Assembly (NCBI RefSeq): GCF_003991425.1
Contig: NZ_CP034346.1
Location: 3,447,501-3,511,500 of the forward strand
DNA from: Paenibacillus lutimineralis
Lineage (GTDB): Bacteria > Bacillota > Bacilli > Paenibacillales > Paenibacillaceae
Reading direction: 5' to 3'
DNA: 64,000 nucleotides
Position 1 is the first letter of the stretch. Each line of letters begins with the position of its first letter. The notes under the pieces were generated by a model. It did not search any database, was not told the DNA's origin, and saw nothing but the letters and a program-made list of their open reading frames with translations. The position numbers and the translations under genes were made by a program. Shown here piece by piece: positions 8,707-17,305 of this stretch.

Positions 8707-9891
8707 ATGATCATTAAGCCGAAGACTCGTGGTTTTATTTGTACTACGGCCCATCCAGAAGGATGTGCAAAGCAAATTGAACAACAGATCGAATATGTGA
8801 AAGCACAGAAGAAAATTCAAGGCCCTGCCAATGTCCTCGTCGTAGGTGCTTCAACAGGTTACGGACTTGCTTCCCGGATTGCTGCTGCATTTGGCGCTGG
8901 CGCGAATACGATCGGCGTATTCTTCGATAGAGCCGCTGAGGGCGCACGTACAGCAACTGCAGGTTGGTATAACTCAGCAGCCTTTGAACAGGCCGCCCAA
9001 AGCCAAGGCTTGAGGTCCTTCAGTATCGTTGGCGACGCCTTCTCGAATGAGATCAAAGCGAAGACAATTGATCTGATCAAGTCCGAGTTCGGACAAGTTG
9101 ATCTGGTCGTATACAGTGTGGCATCGCCGCGTCGTACTCATCCTGATACTGGCGAGACCTTCACGTCCGTGATCAAGCCGGTCGGAGAAGCCTATTCCAA
9201 CAAGACGATGAATTTCCACACGGGCGAAGTATCGATGACAAGCATCGAACCAGCTACAGAAGACGAAGTTAGACAGACGATCGCCGTTATGGGCGGCGAA
9301 GACTGGAAGATGTGGATCGATCAGCTTCTGAAGGCAGGTGTACTAGCTGATGGAGCAACTACAGTAGCTTACTCCTATATCGGTCCAGAGATTACTCATC
9401 CGATTTATCGTGAAGGTACGATCGGCAAGGCCAAGAACGATCTGGAGCAGTCTGCGCATCAATTGCAGGCTCTTCTGTCGGACAAGGGTGGACGGGCCTT
9501 TGTATCGGTGAACAAAGCGTTGGTCACCCAATCCAGTTCGGCAATTCCAGTAGTGCCTTTGTACATCTCTGCTTTGTACAGAGTCATGAAGGAGAATGGA
9601 TTGCATGAGAACTGCATCCAGCAGATGTATCGCCTATTCTCGGAGCATCTATATAACGAGAATGCCAAGGATGCGAATTGCTTGATCCGTATTGACGATT
9701 GGGAAATGCGTGAAGATATCCAGGCTGAAGTCATGAAGCGCTGGGCGCAGGTTGAGACGGATAATGTGGATGAATTGACGGACCTGGTCGGTTATCGTCA
9801 GGACTTCTTCCAATTGTTCGGATTCGAATCAGAAGGTGTCGATTATGAAGCGGACACAGATGCAAACGTAGATATTCCTAATCTGGTCTAA
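8707..9891 (+). CDS. fabV: Trans-2-enoyl-ACP/CoA reductase FabV
   Basis: A 394-residue enoyl reductase of the FabV/TER type, the single-chain 400-residue SDR family distinct from FabI. It reduces the trans-2 double bond of enoyl-ACP or enoyl-CoA with NADH, the last step of fatty acid elongation. Seen: N-terminal KTRGFICTTAHPEGC, the NAD loop GASTGYGLASR (47-57), the active-site Y-x8-K pair Tyr234/Lys243 in HPIYREGTIGKAK, and a C-terminal DWEMREDIQ/VGYRQDF region. The gene stands alone with its own promoter and terminator. FabV enzymes are known for triclosan resistance. FabF is 43 kb away in this window, so it is not in a fab cluster. Confidence 0.93.
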   Translation: MIIKPKTRGFICTTAHPEGCAKQIEQQIEYVKAQKKIQGPANVLVVGASTGYGLASRIAAAFGAGANTIGVFFDRAAEGARTATAGWYNSAAFEQAAQSQGLRSFSIVGDAFSNEIKAKTIDLIKSEFGQVDLVVYSVASPRRTHPDTGETFTSVIKPVGEAYSNKTMNFHTGEVSMTSIEPATEDEVRQTIAVMGGEDWKMWIDQLLKAGVLADGATTVAYSYIGPEITHPIYREGTIGKAKNDLEQSAHQLQALLSDKGGRAFVSVNKALVTQSSSAIPVVPLYISALYRVMKENGLHENCIQQMYRLFSEHLYNENAKDANCLIRIDDWEMREDIQAEVMKRWAQVETDNVDELTDLVGYRQDFFQLFGFESEGVDYEADTDANVDIPNLV

Positions 9892-9900
9892 GCACAAAGA

Positions 9901-9936
9901 AATCCCGTTCTCTCTTAGAGAGAACGGGATTTTTGT
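9901..9936. terminator. Bidirectional terminator between fabV and the AI-2E family gene
   Basis: Perfect 14-bp stem AATCCCGTTCTCTC / GAGAGAACGGGATT with a three-base loop, then TTT on the plus strand. It serves the two converging genes. Confidence 0.85.
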
Positions 9937-9937
9937 A

Positions 9938-11104
9938 TTAATCTGCTTCAGTTGTTTCAACGGAAGGATCCACCGTCTCATCGGGCTCATCAACGGAGTC
10001 GTCGGTCTGCCCAGCTTCAGGCTCGTCCTCCGCTTCCCACTGGCTCTTGAAGAAGATCTCATATATTCTAATGATGATAATCTTAAAGAACATATATAGT
10101 GGAATGATGATCAACATACCGATAATTCCGAACAAATCGCCACCAGCGAGAACGAGAATAATCGTCGTAATCGGATGGATATCCAGCTTCTTGCCGAAGA
10201 TCAATGGCGAGATCAGGTTATCCTGAATTTGTTGAGCTACGAGTATAATGATCAGCGACCAGATCGCCATCGACGGTGATTCAATCCAACCGATAATGAC
10301 GATCGGAATGGAGGACAGAATCGCACCGAAGAATGGAATGAAGTTAAGAATAACTGCGATCACCGTAAGCAGAAGAGCATATGGCAGTCCAAGGAACAGG
10401 AAGCCAATATACATTAATACGCCCAAGGCCACATTGACTAGCACCCGGCTAATAATATAGCCGCTAAGCGCGCTATCGATTTCTGCGGTTACCTCTTTGA
10501 CATCCTTGTAATAGCGTCTCGGGAAGAAGCGAGCTATACCGCTACTGAACTTGTTCCCTTCCTTCAACATATAGAATAACAGAAGCGGCGTCGTGAACAG
10601 GATGATGGCAAAATTAGAGAAGAACGAGAACAGTCCGGCGACATAGTTGCTTAATAAGAAGAAGCCCTTATTTAAGTATTCAGACATATTGGATAACAGA
10701 CTAAAATCTTCAGGAATGAAGTTCGACAGTAATCCTGTCTGCTCCAACTCCGTAAGTTGATGGCTGAATTTATTCAAATAATCCGGGGCACTAAGCAGCA
10801 GATTCGTGATCTGAGTACTGAGCGCCGGCCATACACCGAGAATAAAGCCAGTAATGAGAATGGCCAAGACCAGGTAAATCAGCAATATGGATATAATCCG
10901 TTTGATCTTATGCCGCTCCATATAGTCCACCAGTGGACGCAGCATATAATAGAAGAATCCGGATAGCAATAAAGGAATCAGAATCACTTTCGTTAATGAT
11001 CTGATCGGTGTAAAGAGAAAATCTACTTTGGAGCATAGAAAAACAATTAAGAGCACTAGCGCTGCAGCTAGGCAAACTTTAATGAACTTATTAAGTCTAC
11101 TCAC
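9938..11104 (-). CDS. AI-2E family transporter (PerM/YdiK/TqsA-like)
   Basis: A 388-residue polytopic membrane protein with eight predicted helices in the AI-2E pattern: three N-terminal segments, a long amphipathic loop (about 85-150), then VIAVILNFIPFFGAIL and the signature VAQQIQDNLISPLIFGKKLDIHP. The acidic tail (DEPDETVDPSVETTEAD) is unusual and probably cytoplasmic. Family members include a putative AI-2 exporter and Na+/H+ antiporters, so function is not settled. A terminator lies upstream at 11243-11278, so it has its own transcript. Confidence 0.85.
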   Translation of the reverse strand: MSRLNKFIKVCLAAALVLLIVFLCSKVDFLFTPIRSLTKVILIPLLLSGFFYYMLRPLVDYMERHKIKRIISILLIYLVLAILITGFILGVWPALSTQITNLLLSAPDYLNKFSHQLTELEQTGLLSNFIPEDFSLLSNMSEYLNKGFFLLSNYVAGLFSFFSNFAIILFTTPLLLFYMLKEGNKFSSGIARFFPRRYYKDVKEVTAEIDSALSGYIISRVLVNVALGVLMYIGFLFLGLPYALLLTVIAVILNFIPFFGAILSSIPIVIIGWIESPSMAIWSLIIILVAQQIQDNLISPLIFGKKLDIHPITTIILVLAGGDLFGIIGMLIIIPLYMFFKIIIIRIYEIFFKSQWEAEDEPEAGQTDDSVDEPDETVDPSVETTEAD

Positions 11105-11240
11105 ACGACTCCCCCATTATTTATTAATAATATTTCTACAGTATTTTCTAATTATATCCTTAATCTATCATTCTATTCAAATTTAATTGAAAACTATTGA
11201 CCTACCATTTTTGATTCCTGAATTCATAGAATTACATAGT

Positions 11241-11279
11241 AAAAAAATCCCCTCTACATAACTATAGAAGGGATTTTTG
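11241..11279 (-). terminator. Terminator after the MFS exporter gene
   Basis: The stem AAAAATCCC...TCTA pairs with TAGA..GGGATTTTT around 11243-11278. On the minus strand the second arm runs into a seven-T stretch, just past the MFS stop codon. Confidence 0.75.
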
Positions 11280-11295
11280 CAACTTGTAGATCGTA

Positions 11296-12912
11296 TTAAG
11301 CTTGAACCGCAGCTTCTTCTCCTTGCTGAGCTTGCGCGTTCACTGTATGACTTTGGTTCGAAGTACGCAGCGGCAGCTCCTTCAGGAAGAAGGCAAGCAG
11401 GAGTGCCGCGCACAGAACAAGTGCGCCCGTGAAAAACACAGTGGACAGCGTGCTGCTCAGCGCATCACGGATCGTATCGATCATTTGCATGAACAGCGGC
11501 TGTACTTCCTTAGGAAGTTCCTGCATTGTCTTTTCAATCAGCGGTTTATTCATCAAGGTCGTTGGATTCGCAAATCCTTGCAGCTGTTGAGCCAGCTGCG
11601 GATCGACCTTACTGAAATCCGGTGCTGAAGAAGATGTGAAGGCACTCTTCAAATTCTTGGTCAGACTGTTCGACATCACCGTTCCCATTACTGCAATCCC
11701 AATCGTACCGCCAAGATTCCGGAACAATTGGCTCGAAGCAGTTACGACGCCCAGTTCCTTGTGAGACACAGCGTTCTGTGTCGCCAATGAGAATACCGGC
11801 ATACCGAGACCAAGACCGATACCGAAGACAATCGTCGTAGCGATCGTAAATGCGATGTTATGCATAAAGATCATTCCGGTCATCCCGATAACCATCACCG
11901 GGATCCCAATCAATGCGAAACGCTTGTATTTACCGGTTTTAGCAATGAGCTGTCCAGTAACAGCACTTGTGATAACCATTGACAGCGACATCGGGATGGT
12001 TACATACCCGGCATAAGTCGGTGAAATACCAAGTACACCTTGCACGAAGAACGAAATATAGATCATCGCGCCCATCAAACCGAAGTTCATGATGAAACCG
12101 ATGAGATTGGATACTGTAACGACACTATTCTTGAACAAATGCAACGGAAGTACAGGCTCTTTCACCTTTGATTCTATAAAAATGAATATAGCTGCTGCTA
12201 TAACCGTTACAGCCAGTAATCCGAGAATTTGAACCGAACCCCATGCATATTCTGTACCTGCCCAAGAGAAGGCTAATAGCAGTGGTACAATCGCTATCGT
12301 CAGGAACAATGAACCCATGTAATCGATATGCTGACCAGGCTTGCGATCCACCTTCGGGAACAGGACCATGATCATAATAAATGCTACGACACCAAGTGGA
12401 AGGAAAATCCAGAACAACCAGTGCCAATCGATATGGTCAACCAGGTAACCGCCAAGTGTTGGTCCAAGTACACTGGAGAAACCGAATACCGCTGTCATCA
12501 GGCCCATCCATTTACCGCGCTCTCTCGGGGCGAATAAGTCACCAACCGCCGTAAAGGCTGTTGATTGAATAATACCTGCGCCAACCCCTTGAATACCACG
12601 ATAAGTGATGAATTGGAATACATCATGGGATGTACCGGTCAGAAAAGCCCCTATCATGAATAATAATATCCCGATAAGAATGAACGGCTTACGTCCGTAC
12701 ATGTCGGACAGTTTCCCGACGAGAATCGTGGCGATTGTTGAAGTTAACAAATAAATGTTGATTGTCCAGGTATAGTAATCCATCCCGTCCAATATAGCAA
12801 TGATTCTAGGCATTGCTGTACTCGTGATCGTCTGGTTAATGGCTGCAAAGAACATGGCGGCCATTACAGCAATCATGATCGTAATTTTACGTTTAAGCGT
12901 TAAATGCTCCAT
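11296..12912 (-). CDS. MFS drug exporter, EmrB/QacA (DHA2, 14-TM) family
   Basis: A 538-residue major facilitator with 14 predicted helices. Motif A is LVGKLSDMYGRKPFILIG; motif C-like VLGPTLGGYLVDHIDWHW marks it as an H+/drug antiporter. The substrate is not predictable. An extracytoplasmic loop near residues 430-490 is polar. It is the second gene after a MarR regulator, 26 bases apart, so both are probably on one transcript and the MarR protein would release repression when a drug binds. Confidence 0.9.
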   Translation of the reverse strand: MEHLTLKRKITIMIAVMAAMFFAAINQTITSTAMPRIIAILDGMDYYTWTINIYLLTSTIATILVGKLSDMYGRKPFILIGILLFMIGAFLTGTSHDVFQFITYRGIQGVGAGIIQSTAFTAVGDLFAPRERGKWMGLMTAVFGFSSVLGPTLGGYLVDHIDWHWLFWIFLPLGVVAFIMIMVLFPKVDRKPGQHIDYMGSLFLTIAIVPLLLAFSWAGTEYAWGSVQILGLLAVTVIAAAIFIFIESKVKEPVLPLHLFKNSVVTVSNLIGFIMNFGLMGAMIYISFFVQGVLGISPTYAGYVTIPMSLSMVITSAVTGQLIAKTGKYKRFALIGIPVMVIGMTGMIFMHNIAFTIATTIVFGIGLGLGMPVFSLATQNAVSHKELGVVTASSQLFRNLGGTIGIAVMGTVMSNSLTKNLKSAFTSSSAPDFSKVDPQLAQQLQGFANPTTLMNKPLIEKTMQELPKEVQPLFMQMIDTIRDALSSTLSTVFFTGALVLCAALLLAFFLKELPLRTSNQSHTVNAQAQQGEEAAVQA

Positions 12913-12938
12913 ATGACTTTCTTTTCCACCTCGGTTTA

Positions 12939-13370
12939 TTAGTTATCTATATTAACCAGCATCTGGGCGAAAATTCGCATTAAATGCTGAATATCCTCTT
13001 TGGATAGTTGATTGAACATTTTTTCCATCATTTCTCGATAGATCTCTTTGACCGAATCGATGGCATGAATACCTTCTTTCGTTATTTTTACATAGACTAC
13101 CCTCCTATCATCCGTAGCTCTCTCCCTCTCAACATAATTCAAACTGCACAGCTTGTCGGTCAAGCCGGTAATCGCCGCGGAAGTCAAATTCAGGGCATCG
13201 GCCAATTCAGATACCTTAAGAGATCCGCGATTGTTCAAGCTGTACAATATTTGAACTTGAGGAAAAGTGAGATTCATTTTGCAGGCTCCCCGGTTCCAAT
13301 CCTGTGAAGCTTTCTTCATAAGCAGTCTAAACATGCTGGAAACTTCCAATATTTCTTGATCGATGGCCAA
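12939..13370 (-). CDS. MarR-family regulator of the MFS exporter
   Basis: A 143-residue winged-helix protein: LKVSELADALNLTSAAITGLTDKL is the HTH, and ERERATDDRRVVYVKITKEG the wing with the conserved D-x-R. It is directly upstream of the exporter gene on the same strand. A candidate operator, TTAATTG/CAATTAA, lies at 13422-13448. Confidence 0.85.
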   Translation of the reverse strand: MAIDQEILEVSSMFRLLMKKASQDWNRGACKMNLTFPQVQILYSLNNRGSLKVSELADALNLTSAAITGLTDKLCSLNYVERERATDDRRVVYVKITKEGIHAIDSVKEIYREMMEKMFNQLSKEDIQHLMRIFAQMLVNIDN

Positions 13371-13421
13371 CCCTGTTCCTCCTTATCCAACAGAATCATT
13401 TATCATTTCATCTTTGGAATG

Positions 13422-13448
13422 TTAATTGCTAAATTAATAAACAATTAA
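13422..13448. promoter_or_regulatory. Candidate operator upstream of the MarR/MFS pair
   Basis: Inverted repeat TTAATTG (13422-13428) and CAATTAA (13442-13448) about 50 bases before the marR start, within a very AT-rich leader. AT-richness makes chance occurrence likely, so this is tentative. Confidence 0.3.
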
Positions 13449-13537
13449 TAATTAAACTGTATAACTAATTTGCATAGACCAATATACAGCTTTTTATAAA
13501 AAAGTTCAAGAGAAAATTTAAATTTTTTTACAGAAAA

Positions 13538-13577
13538 TAAAAAACAATGTCTGCACAGATTGCTGCGCGAACATTGC
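13538..13577 (-). terminator. Orphan terminator-like hairpin upstream of the MarR gene
   Basis: On the minus strand CAATGT...GCGCAG-CAAT-CTGTGC...ACATTG forms an interrupted stem (outer arms 13545-13550 and 13571-13576) followed by six T. No minus-strand gene ends here, so it would act as a leader attenuator or end a small RNA. The rest of the 13371-13792 gap is AT-rich with no other clear signal apart from the recombinase promoter. Confidence 0.5.
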
Positions 13578-13732
13578 TTCTATATATATATGAAGATTTA
13601 AAATATATATCTCCATCATGCTAATAACTTTACAGACCCGACCGGCGGGATGCTTACTATTGGTATAAAAGATAGCTTATCGAGAAAATAGAGACCATCA
13701 TTAGCTTTCTATGCCCTTTTCTAGCGTATTTC

Positions 13733-13772
13733 TGCTATAATATTAATTGCATTAAATGTAGATTTAATGCAA
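13733..13772 (+). promoter_or_regulatory. Recombinase promoter with overlapping palindrome
   Basis: Extended -10 TGCTATAAT at 13733-13741, then a perfect 11-bp inverted repeat TTGCATTAAAT (13747-13757) and ATTTAATGCAA (13762-13772) with a GTAG loop. It begins six bases after the -10, where a repressor or the recombinase could block transcription. A weak T-rich stretch follows, so an attenuator is also possible. Confidence 0.5.
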
Positions 13773-13792
13773 TTTCTCTTTTAAACGACGAA

Positions 13793-14749
13793 ATGGATGC
13801 GATTCTGATGAACAACACAGCTATTGCCGAGCAATATGAACGCGAATTACAGCTATTTTCGATTTATATGAAAGACCGGGAGTATTCGAAGGAGACGCAA
13901 AAGGCTTACCTCTTCGATGTGATGCATTTTCTTCATAACCTGGAGGGGAAAAATGTTGCCGAGGTGTCGGACTTCGATGTCATGAATCATCTGACCCTCG
14001 TCCGTGAGGCAGGTGCTGGAGCAAGATATCGGAATCGATGCCAATCGGCGATCCGTCTCTTCTATAAAGTACTGGTGAAATTCCAAATGACGAACTATAA
14101 TCCGGCTTTGAATATTGAAAGAGCCAAAGTAGATAAAAATCGGAAACCTACCTATTTAGAGAAACCGTTCCTCGATGCTTGTCTTCAGCTGATTGATGGC
14201 AAATATGTTGTCCGCGATATTACGATTGTGGCACTCATGGCCTATGCAGGCTTGCGGGTCAGTGAGATCGTGCGACTCAACATCCATGATTTCAACAAAG
14301 AGCGCTCTGAGCTCGGCGTACTCGGTAAAGGTGAGAAATGGCGTTATATCCCCCTCCCTACCGAAATGAACGAGCTTCTACAGCATTACTTGAGTGAACG
14401 AATCGAGCCGAAAAATAAAAAAGACCAGTATGCGATGTTCATATCACAGTTCGGACGGCGGATTAGTAAACGGATGGTGCAGACGGTGGCGGAGAAGACC
14501 TTCGAAGCTCTTCAAGCTGAATTTCCGGAGCTTCAAGGGATGAAGCTGTCAGCTCACAAGCTGAGGCATTCCTTTGCTACGGACTTACTGCGCAGCGGAG
14601 CCGATCTGCGTACCGTGCAGGAACTGCTCGGACATGAGGATATCTCGACCACTCAAATTTATACCCACGTCTTAGATGAGACGAAGAAGAAAGCGATGAA
14701 CAACATTCAGCCCGATCTTAGCAGATTGAAACTGAGACAGGAGCAATAG
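13793..14749 (+). CDS. Tyrosine recombinase, XerC/XerD-like
   Basis: A 318-residue lambda-integrase-type recombinase. The N-terminal SAM-like core-binding domain covers residues 15-105 ([17 protein letters not shown]). All catalytic residues are visible: Arg155 (YAGLRVSEI), Lys179 ([12 protein letters not shown]), His255 and Arg258 ([10 protein letters not shown]), His281 (LLGHEDIS) and the nucleophile Tyr290 (TTQIYTHV). It makes and rejoins DNA strands at specific sites. There is no dif-like site, excisionase or phage gene nearby, so it is probably a chromosomal Xer-type enzyme rather than an element integrase. No strong ribosome site precedes the ATG at 13793; 13808 is an alternative. Confidence 0.88.
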   Translation: MDAILMNNTAIAEQYERELQLFSIYMKDREYSKETQKAYLFDVMHFLHNLEGKNVAEVSDFDVMNHLTLVREAGAGARYRNRCQSAIRLFYKVLVKFQMTNYNPALNIERAKVDKNRKPTYLEKPFLDACLQLIDGKYVVRDITIVALMAYAGLRVSEIVRLNIHDFNKERSELGVLGKGEKWRYIPLPTEMNELLQHYLSERIEPKNKKDQYAMFISQFGRRISKRMVQTVAEKTFEALQAEFPELQGMKLSAHKLRHSFATDLLRSGADLRTVQELLGHEDISTTQIYTHVLDETKKKAMNNIQPDLSRLKLRQEQ

Positions 14750-14761
14750 GGCTGTTCCTGC

Positions 14762-15316
14762 TCATTTAAAGTAGAAGATAATATGCTGGAAGCGAACCAT
14801 AACTTCGGTGACGTTCCTGTAGCAATGGGGCTTGTCGGCCAAATATCTTATGGCGTCTCCAGCAGATAGCTTATAGGCCGAATCCCCAATGCTCACTTCC
14901 ATCTCCCCTTCGGTCACAATGATATACTCCTCTGTTCCTTCGTTGTGTGGCTCTGAGATGTGATTCCAGCCCGCCTCCAGATCAATGGTGAACACCTCAA
15001 ATCTTCGACTCTGGTCATAGGGAAAGAGCGGATACACTTGCATTTTTCCGTCACTTTCTATAATTGGTTTAATATCCTTCAGAGCGATATGCTCGATCTC
15101 CTTCTCCTCTTCTTCCATAAAATAAGAAAAAGACACATTCAGCCCTGTTGCGATTTTCCAAAGCGTTGATACCGTTGGATTGGATGCTCCCTTCTCGATT
15201 TGCGCCAGCATCCCCTTACTTACCCCGGTAAGCTCAGCCGCTCTGTCGAGGCTCATATTTTTTTGTTTTCTTATATGCTGCAGATTATTGCCGATAATTT
15301 GATTAAAATCCTTCAT
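14762..15316 (-). CDS. XRE-type regulator with C-terminal cupin domain
   Basis: A 184-residue protein. The ATG at 15316 is chosen because GGGGGA lies seven bases before it; the frame itself is open to 15343. Residues 4-60 are the HTH (MSLDRAAELTGVSKGMLAQIEKGASNPTVSTLWKIA); residues 105-180 are a small cupin (HISEPHNEGTEEYIIVTEGEMEV). This layout is found in regulators of amine and amino acid metabolism, with the cupin binding the effector. It is divergent from ybaK and a perfect palindrome lies in the shared promoter region, so self-repression is likely. Confidence 0.87.
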   Translation of the reverse strand: MKDFNQIIGNNLQHIRKQKNMSLDRAAELTGVSKGMLAQIEKGASNPTVSTLWKIATGLNVSFSYFMEEEEKEIEHIALKDIKPIIESDGKMQVYPLFPYDQSRRFEVFTIDLEAGWNHISEPHNEGTEEYIIVTEGEMEVSIGDSAYKLSAGDAIRYLADKPHCYRNVTEVMVRFQHIIFYFK

Positions 15317-15337
15317 ACCCATATCCCCCGAATTTAT

Positions 15338-15353
15338 GTTCAATATATTGAAC
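15338..15353. promoter_or_regulatory. Perfect 16-bp palindrome, probable XRE-cupin operator
   Basis: GTTCAATATATTGAAC between the divergent regulator and ybaK-like genes, 22 bases before the regulator start. Perfect symmetry and location argue for an operator; TATAAT-like sequence follows at about 15355-15372 for both directions. Confidence 0.65.
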
Positions 15354-15442
15354 TTATATATAATATATTATACAATCTATTTCATAAGATTTCCACCAAG
15401 CGATTTATGTCGCAATTAAGATCCCAGAGAGGAGCGAATAAG

Positions 15443-15922
15443 ATGTCATCCCCATTGAAGAAAAGTGCGGAAAAGGTACAAAACATTCTACGAGACTTCG
15501 GGCACGAGCTACAAGTTATTGAGCTACAGGACTCCACCCGCACCTCGGATGAGGCTGCCCGTACCATCGGCTGCAGTGTCAGCCAAATCGCCAAGTCATT
15601 GATATTTAAAGGTAAAGCATCGCAACAGCCGGTCCTTGTTATCGCCAGCGGAACTAATCGGGTTAATGAGAAAACGATTAAGGCTTATCTTGGTGAGAAG
15701 CTGGAGAAGGCAGATGCGGATTTCGTACTTGAGCATACCGGCTACGTAATCGGTGGAATTCCCCCTGTTGGGCATCATTCCCTGATCAAGACCTTTATAG
15801 ATGAAGATTTACTACAATATGAAGAGATCTGGGCGGCAGCCGGAACGCCTAATGCCGTATTCAAGCTGACACCGCAAATTTTAATCGAAATCGTGGATGG
15901 AACTGTCGTCCCCATAACATAG
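15443..15922 (+). CDS. YbaK/EbsC family protein, Cys-tRNA/Pro-tRNA deacylase type
   Basis: A 160-residue INS-domain protein. The start at 15443 is supported by AGAGAGGAG ending nine bases upstream; the longer frame from 15200 crosses the promoter region. Seen: IGCSVSQIAKSLIFKG with the conserved lysine that contacts tRNA acceptor ends, VIASGTNRVNEKTI and the G-GIPPVGH motif typical of YbaK. Family members remove misattached amino acids from tRNA(Pro). It is divergent from the XRE-cupin gene and ends with a terminator. Confidence 0.83.
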   Translation: MSSPLKKSAEKVQNILRDFGHELQVIELQDSTRTSDEAARTIGCSVSQIAKSLIFKGKASQQPVLVIASGTNRVNEKTIKAYLGEKLEKADADFVLEHTGYVIGGIPPVGHHSLIKTFIDEDLLQYEEIWAAAGTPNAVFKLTPQILIEIVDGTVVPIT

Positions 15923-15938
15923 AATAAGACTGCAAATA

Positions 15939-15977
15939 AAGGAGCTTTCGCATATTGTCGGAAGCTCCTTCTTTTTG
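15939..15977 (+). terminator. Terminator after the ybaK-like gene
   Basis: AAGGAGCTT (15939-15947) pairs with AAGCTCCTT (15962-15970), then CTTTTTG. The stem continues inward with CG/CG after a mismatch. Confidence 0.75.
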
Positions 15978-16157
15978 ACCAAATAGGCTGTCATAAAACC
16001 AAAAACGCTGTAAAAACAAAAGGATTAATGTCATTAATTAATAGGCTATCGTCTGGATGGGGATATGATTAATGCTATTAACTATTCATCGCATGAATAC
16101 GACAAAAACCCCTTTGTATCAACATTCTTCCGTCTTTTCATCTGCATATTCTCCCTA

Positions 16158-17165
16158 CTAATCGCTCATTTCCGGCAATTCAATAAACTGCGAGGCCCAG
16201 GCTGAGAATGATAGTTCTCTGTCCCAGGTAACCTCGTTGATTGCATAGGCACAGCCCCAATCTAAGACCCGCTGATGCAGCATATGTACCCGATATCGTT
16301 CGGCAAATCCGGATTTGGATGTGGTATGAAGATAATATTCTCGTATAAACCGGCCCGCCATCTCCCCTTCCCCACGGTCCAGATACATATTCATATTTCG
16401 ACATACATCGGCTAAGCCATCACCGAAATAGCCAGTAGTGAAGTCGAATATCCCGCTTAATCCCCACGCATCGCCTTGACGCTGGAAGAGCAAATTATCC
16501 AATTTATAGTCACCCATTACAAAAGTCGGGATAGAAAGCTCGTTAAATGCCTGCTCGGAATCTCTCAGTAAGCTCTCCATCCACTCTATGTCCTGATCAG
16601 TAACCATGGAATAATTTCCGGCATCACTAAGCCAATACCTGATCCGATTATAGAGCCAGGAAGTATACCCTTCCGGAAATTCGACTATTCTTCCCTCCAA
16701 CGGCTTGTATTCTCCGAAACGATCAGCCTTCCAACGCTGCATTTGTGCTAGTGTATCAGCCAGCAAAGACGCAACTTGTTCCCGTTCGGTATCACTTAAG
16801 TCTACATAAGCTGCGGGATCGCTTAAATGTACGCCAGAAAGCCTGGACATGATGGCATATGACCAGCCGAATATGTCCTCTGCTTCATCCACGATATAGA
16901 GCCTCGGAACCGGCAGTGTTGTCGTGTTACGCAAATGATCAATGTAATATTTCTCCTCAATAAATTGGCCTGGATAGAGCGGATTTCCCTTTAACACATA
17001 ATTGCCTGTGGAAGATTGCAGGAACAGGGTCTGTTGTCCAACTCCCTTCGAGGTAGGCGTGAACGAGATTAGTTCACCCAGATTGAAGCGATACAGCGCC
17101 CGTTGTAGCTGCTCGTCAGATATATCCCCTAGCTTCGGAGAGGAGAAGAATATTTCTGTAGTCAT
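16158..17165 (-). CDS. Aminoglycoside phosphotransferase (APH)-family protein
   Basis: A 335-residue APH/choline-kinase fold protein. The ATG at 17165 is favoured: AGGAG is nine bases upstream, whereas the TTG at 17174 abuts it. The catalytic loop reads FVMGDYKLDNLLF, in which the usual HGD is MGD, so the first histidine of the Brenner motif is replaced; the metal-binding motif is FDFTTGYFGDGLADV. The N-lobe has GVGQQTLFLQSSTGNYVLKG with the ATP lysine. It probably phosphorylates a small molecule; antibiotic resistance is not implied by the fold. It follows the CBS-protein terminator and is probably transcribed separately. Confidence 0.78.
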   Translation of the reverse strand: MTTEIFFSSPKLGDISDEQLQRALYRFNLGELISFTPTSKGVGQQTLFLQSSTGNYVLKGNPLYPGQFIEEKYYIDHLRNTTTLPVPRLYIVDEAEDIFGWSYAIMSRLSGVHLSDPAAYVDLSDTEREQVASLLADTLAQMQRWKADRFGEYKPLEGRIVEFPEGYTSWLYNRIRYWLSDAGNYSMVTDQDIEWMESLLRDSEQAFNELSIPTFVMGDYKLDNLLFQRQGDAWGLSGIFDFTTGYFGDGLADVCRNMNMYLDRGEGEMAGRFIREYYLHTTSKSGFAERYRVHMLHQRVLDWGCAYAINEVTWDRELSFSAWASQFIELPEMSD

Positions 17166-17221
17166 ATGGTTCAACTCCTATACAATAGATTGGACTTTCT
17201 CGCACTTGTTCTTCTAGTATA

Positions 17222-17278
17222 CAAAAAGGTACCCAAAGTCTAAACACCTTTTTCCTAAGTGTCCAGTCTTTGGGTACC
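17222..17278 (-). terminator. Terminator after the CBS-domain gene
   Basis: GGTACCCAAAG (17228-17238) pairs perfectly with CTTTGGGTACC (17268-17278). On the minus strand the second arm runs into TTTTTGT. Confidence 0.8.
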
Positions 17279-17305
17279 CGTGAAAATCCTGATAATTTTC
17301 AATGA

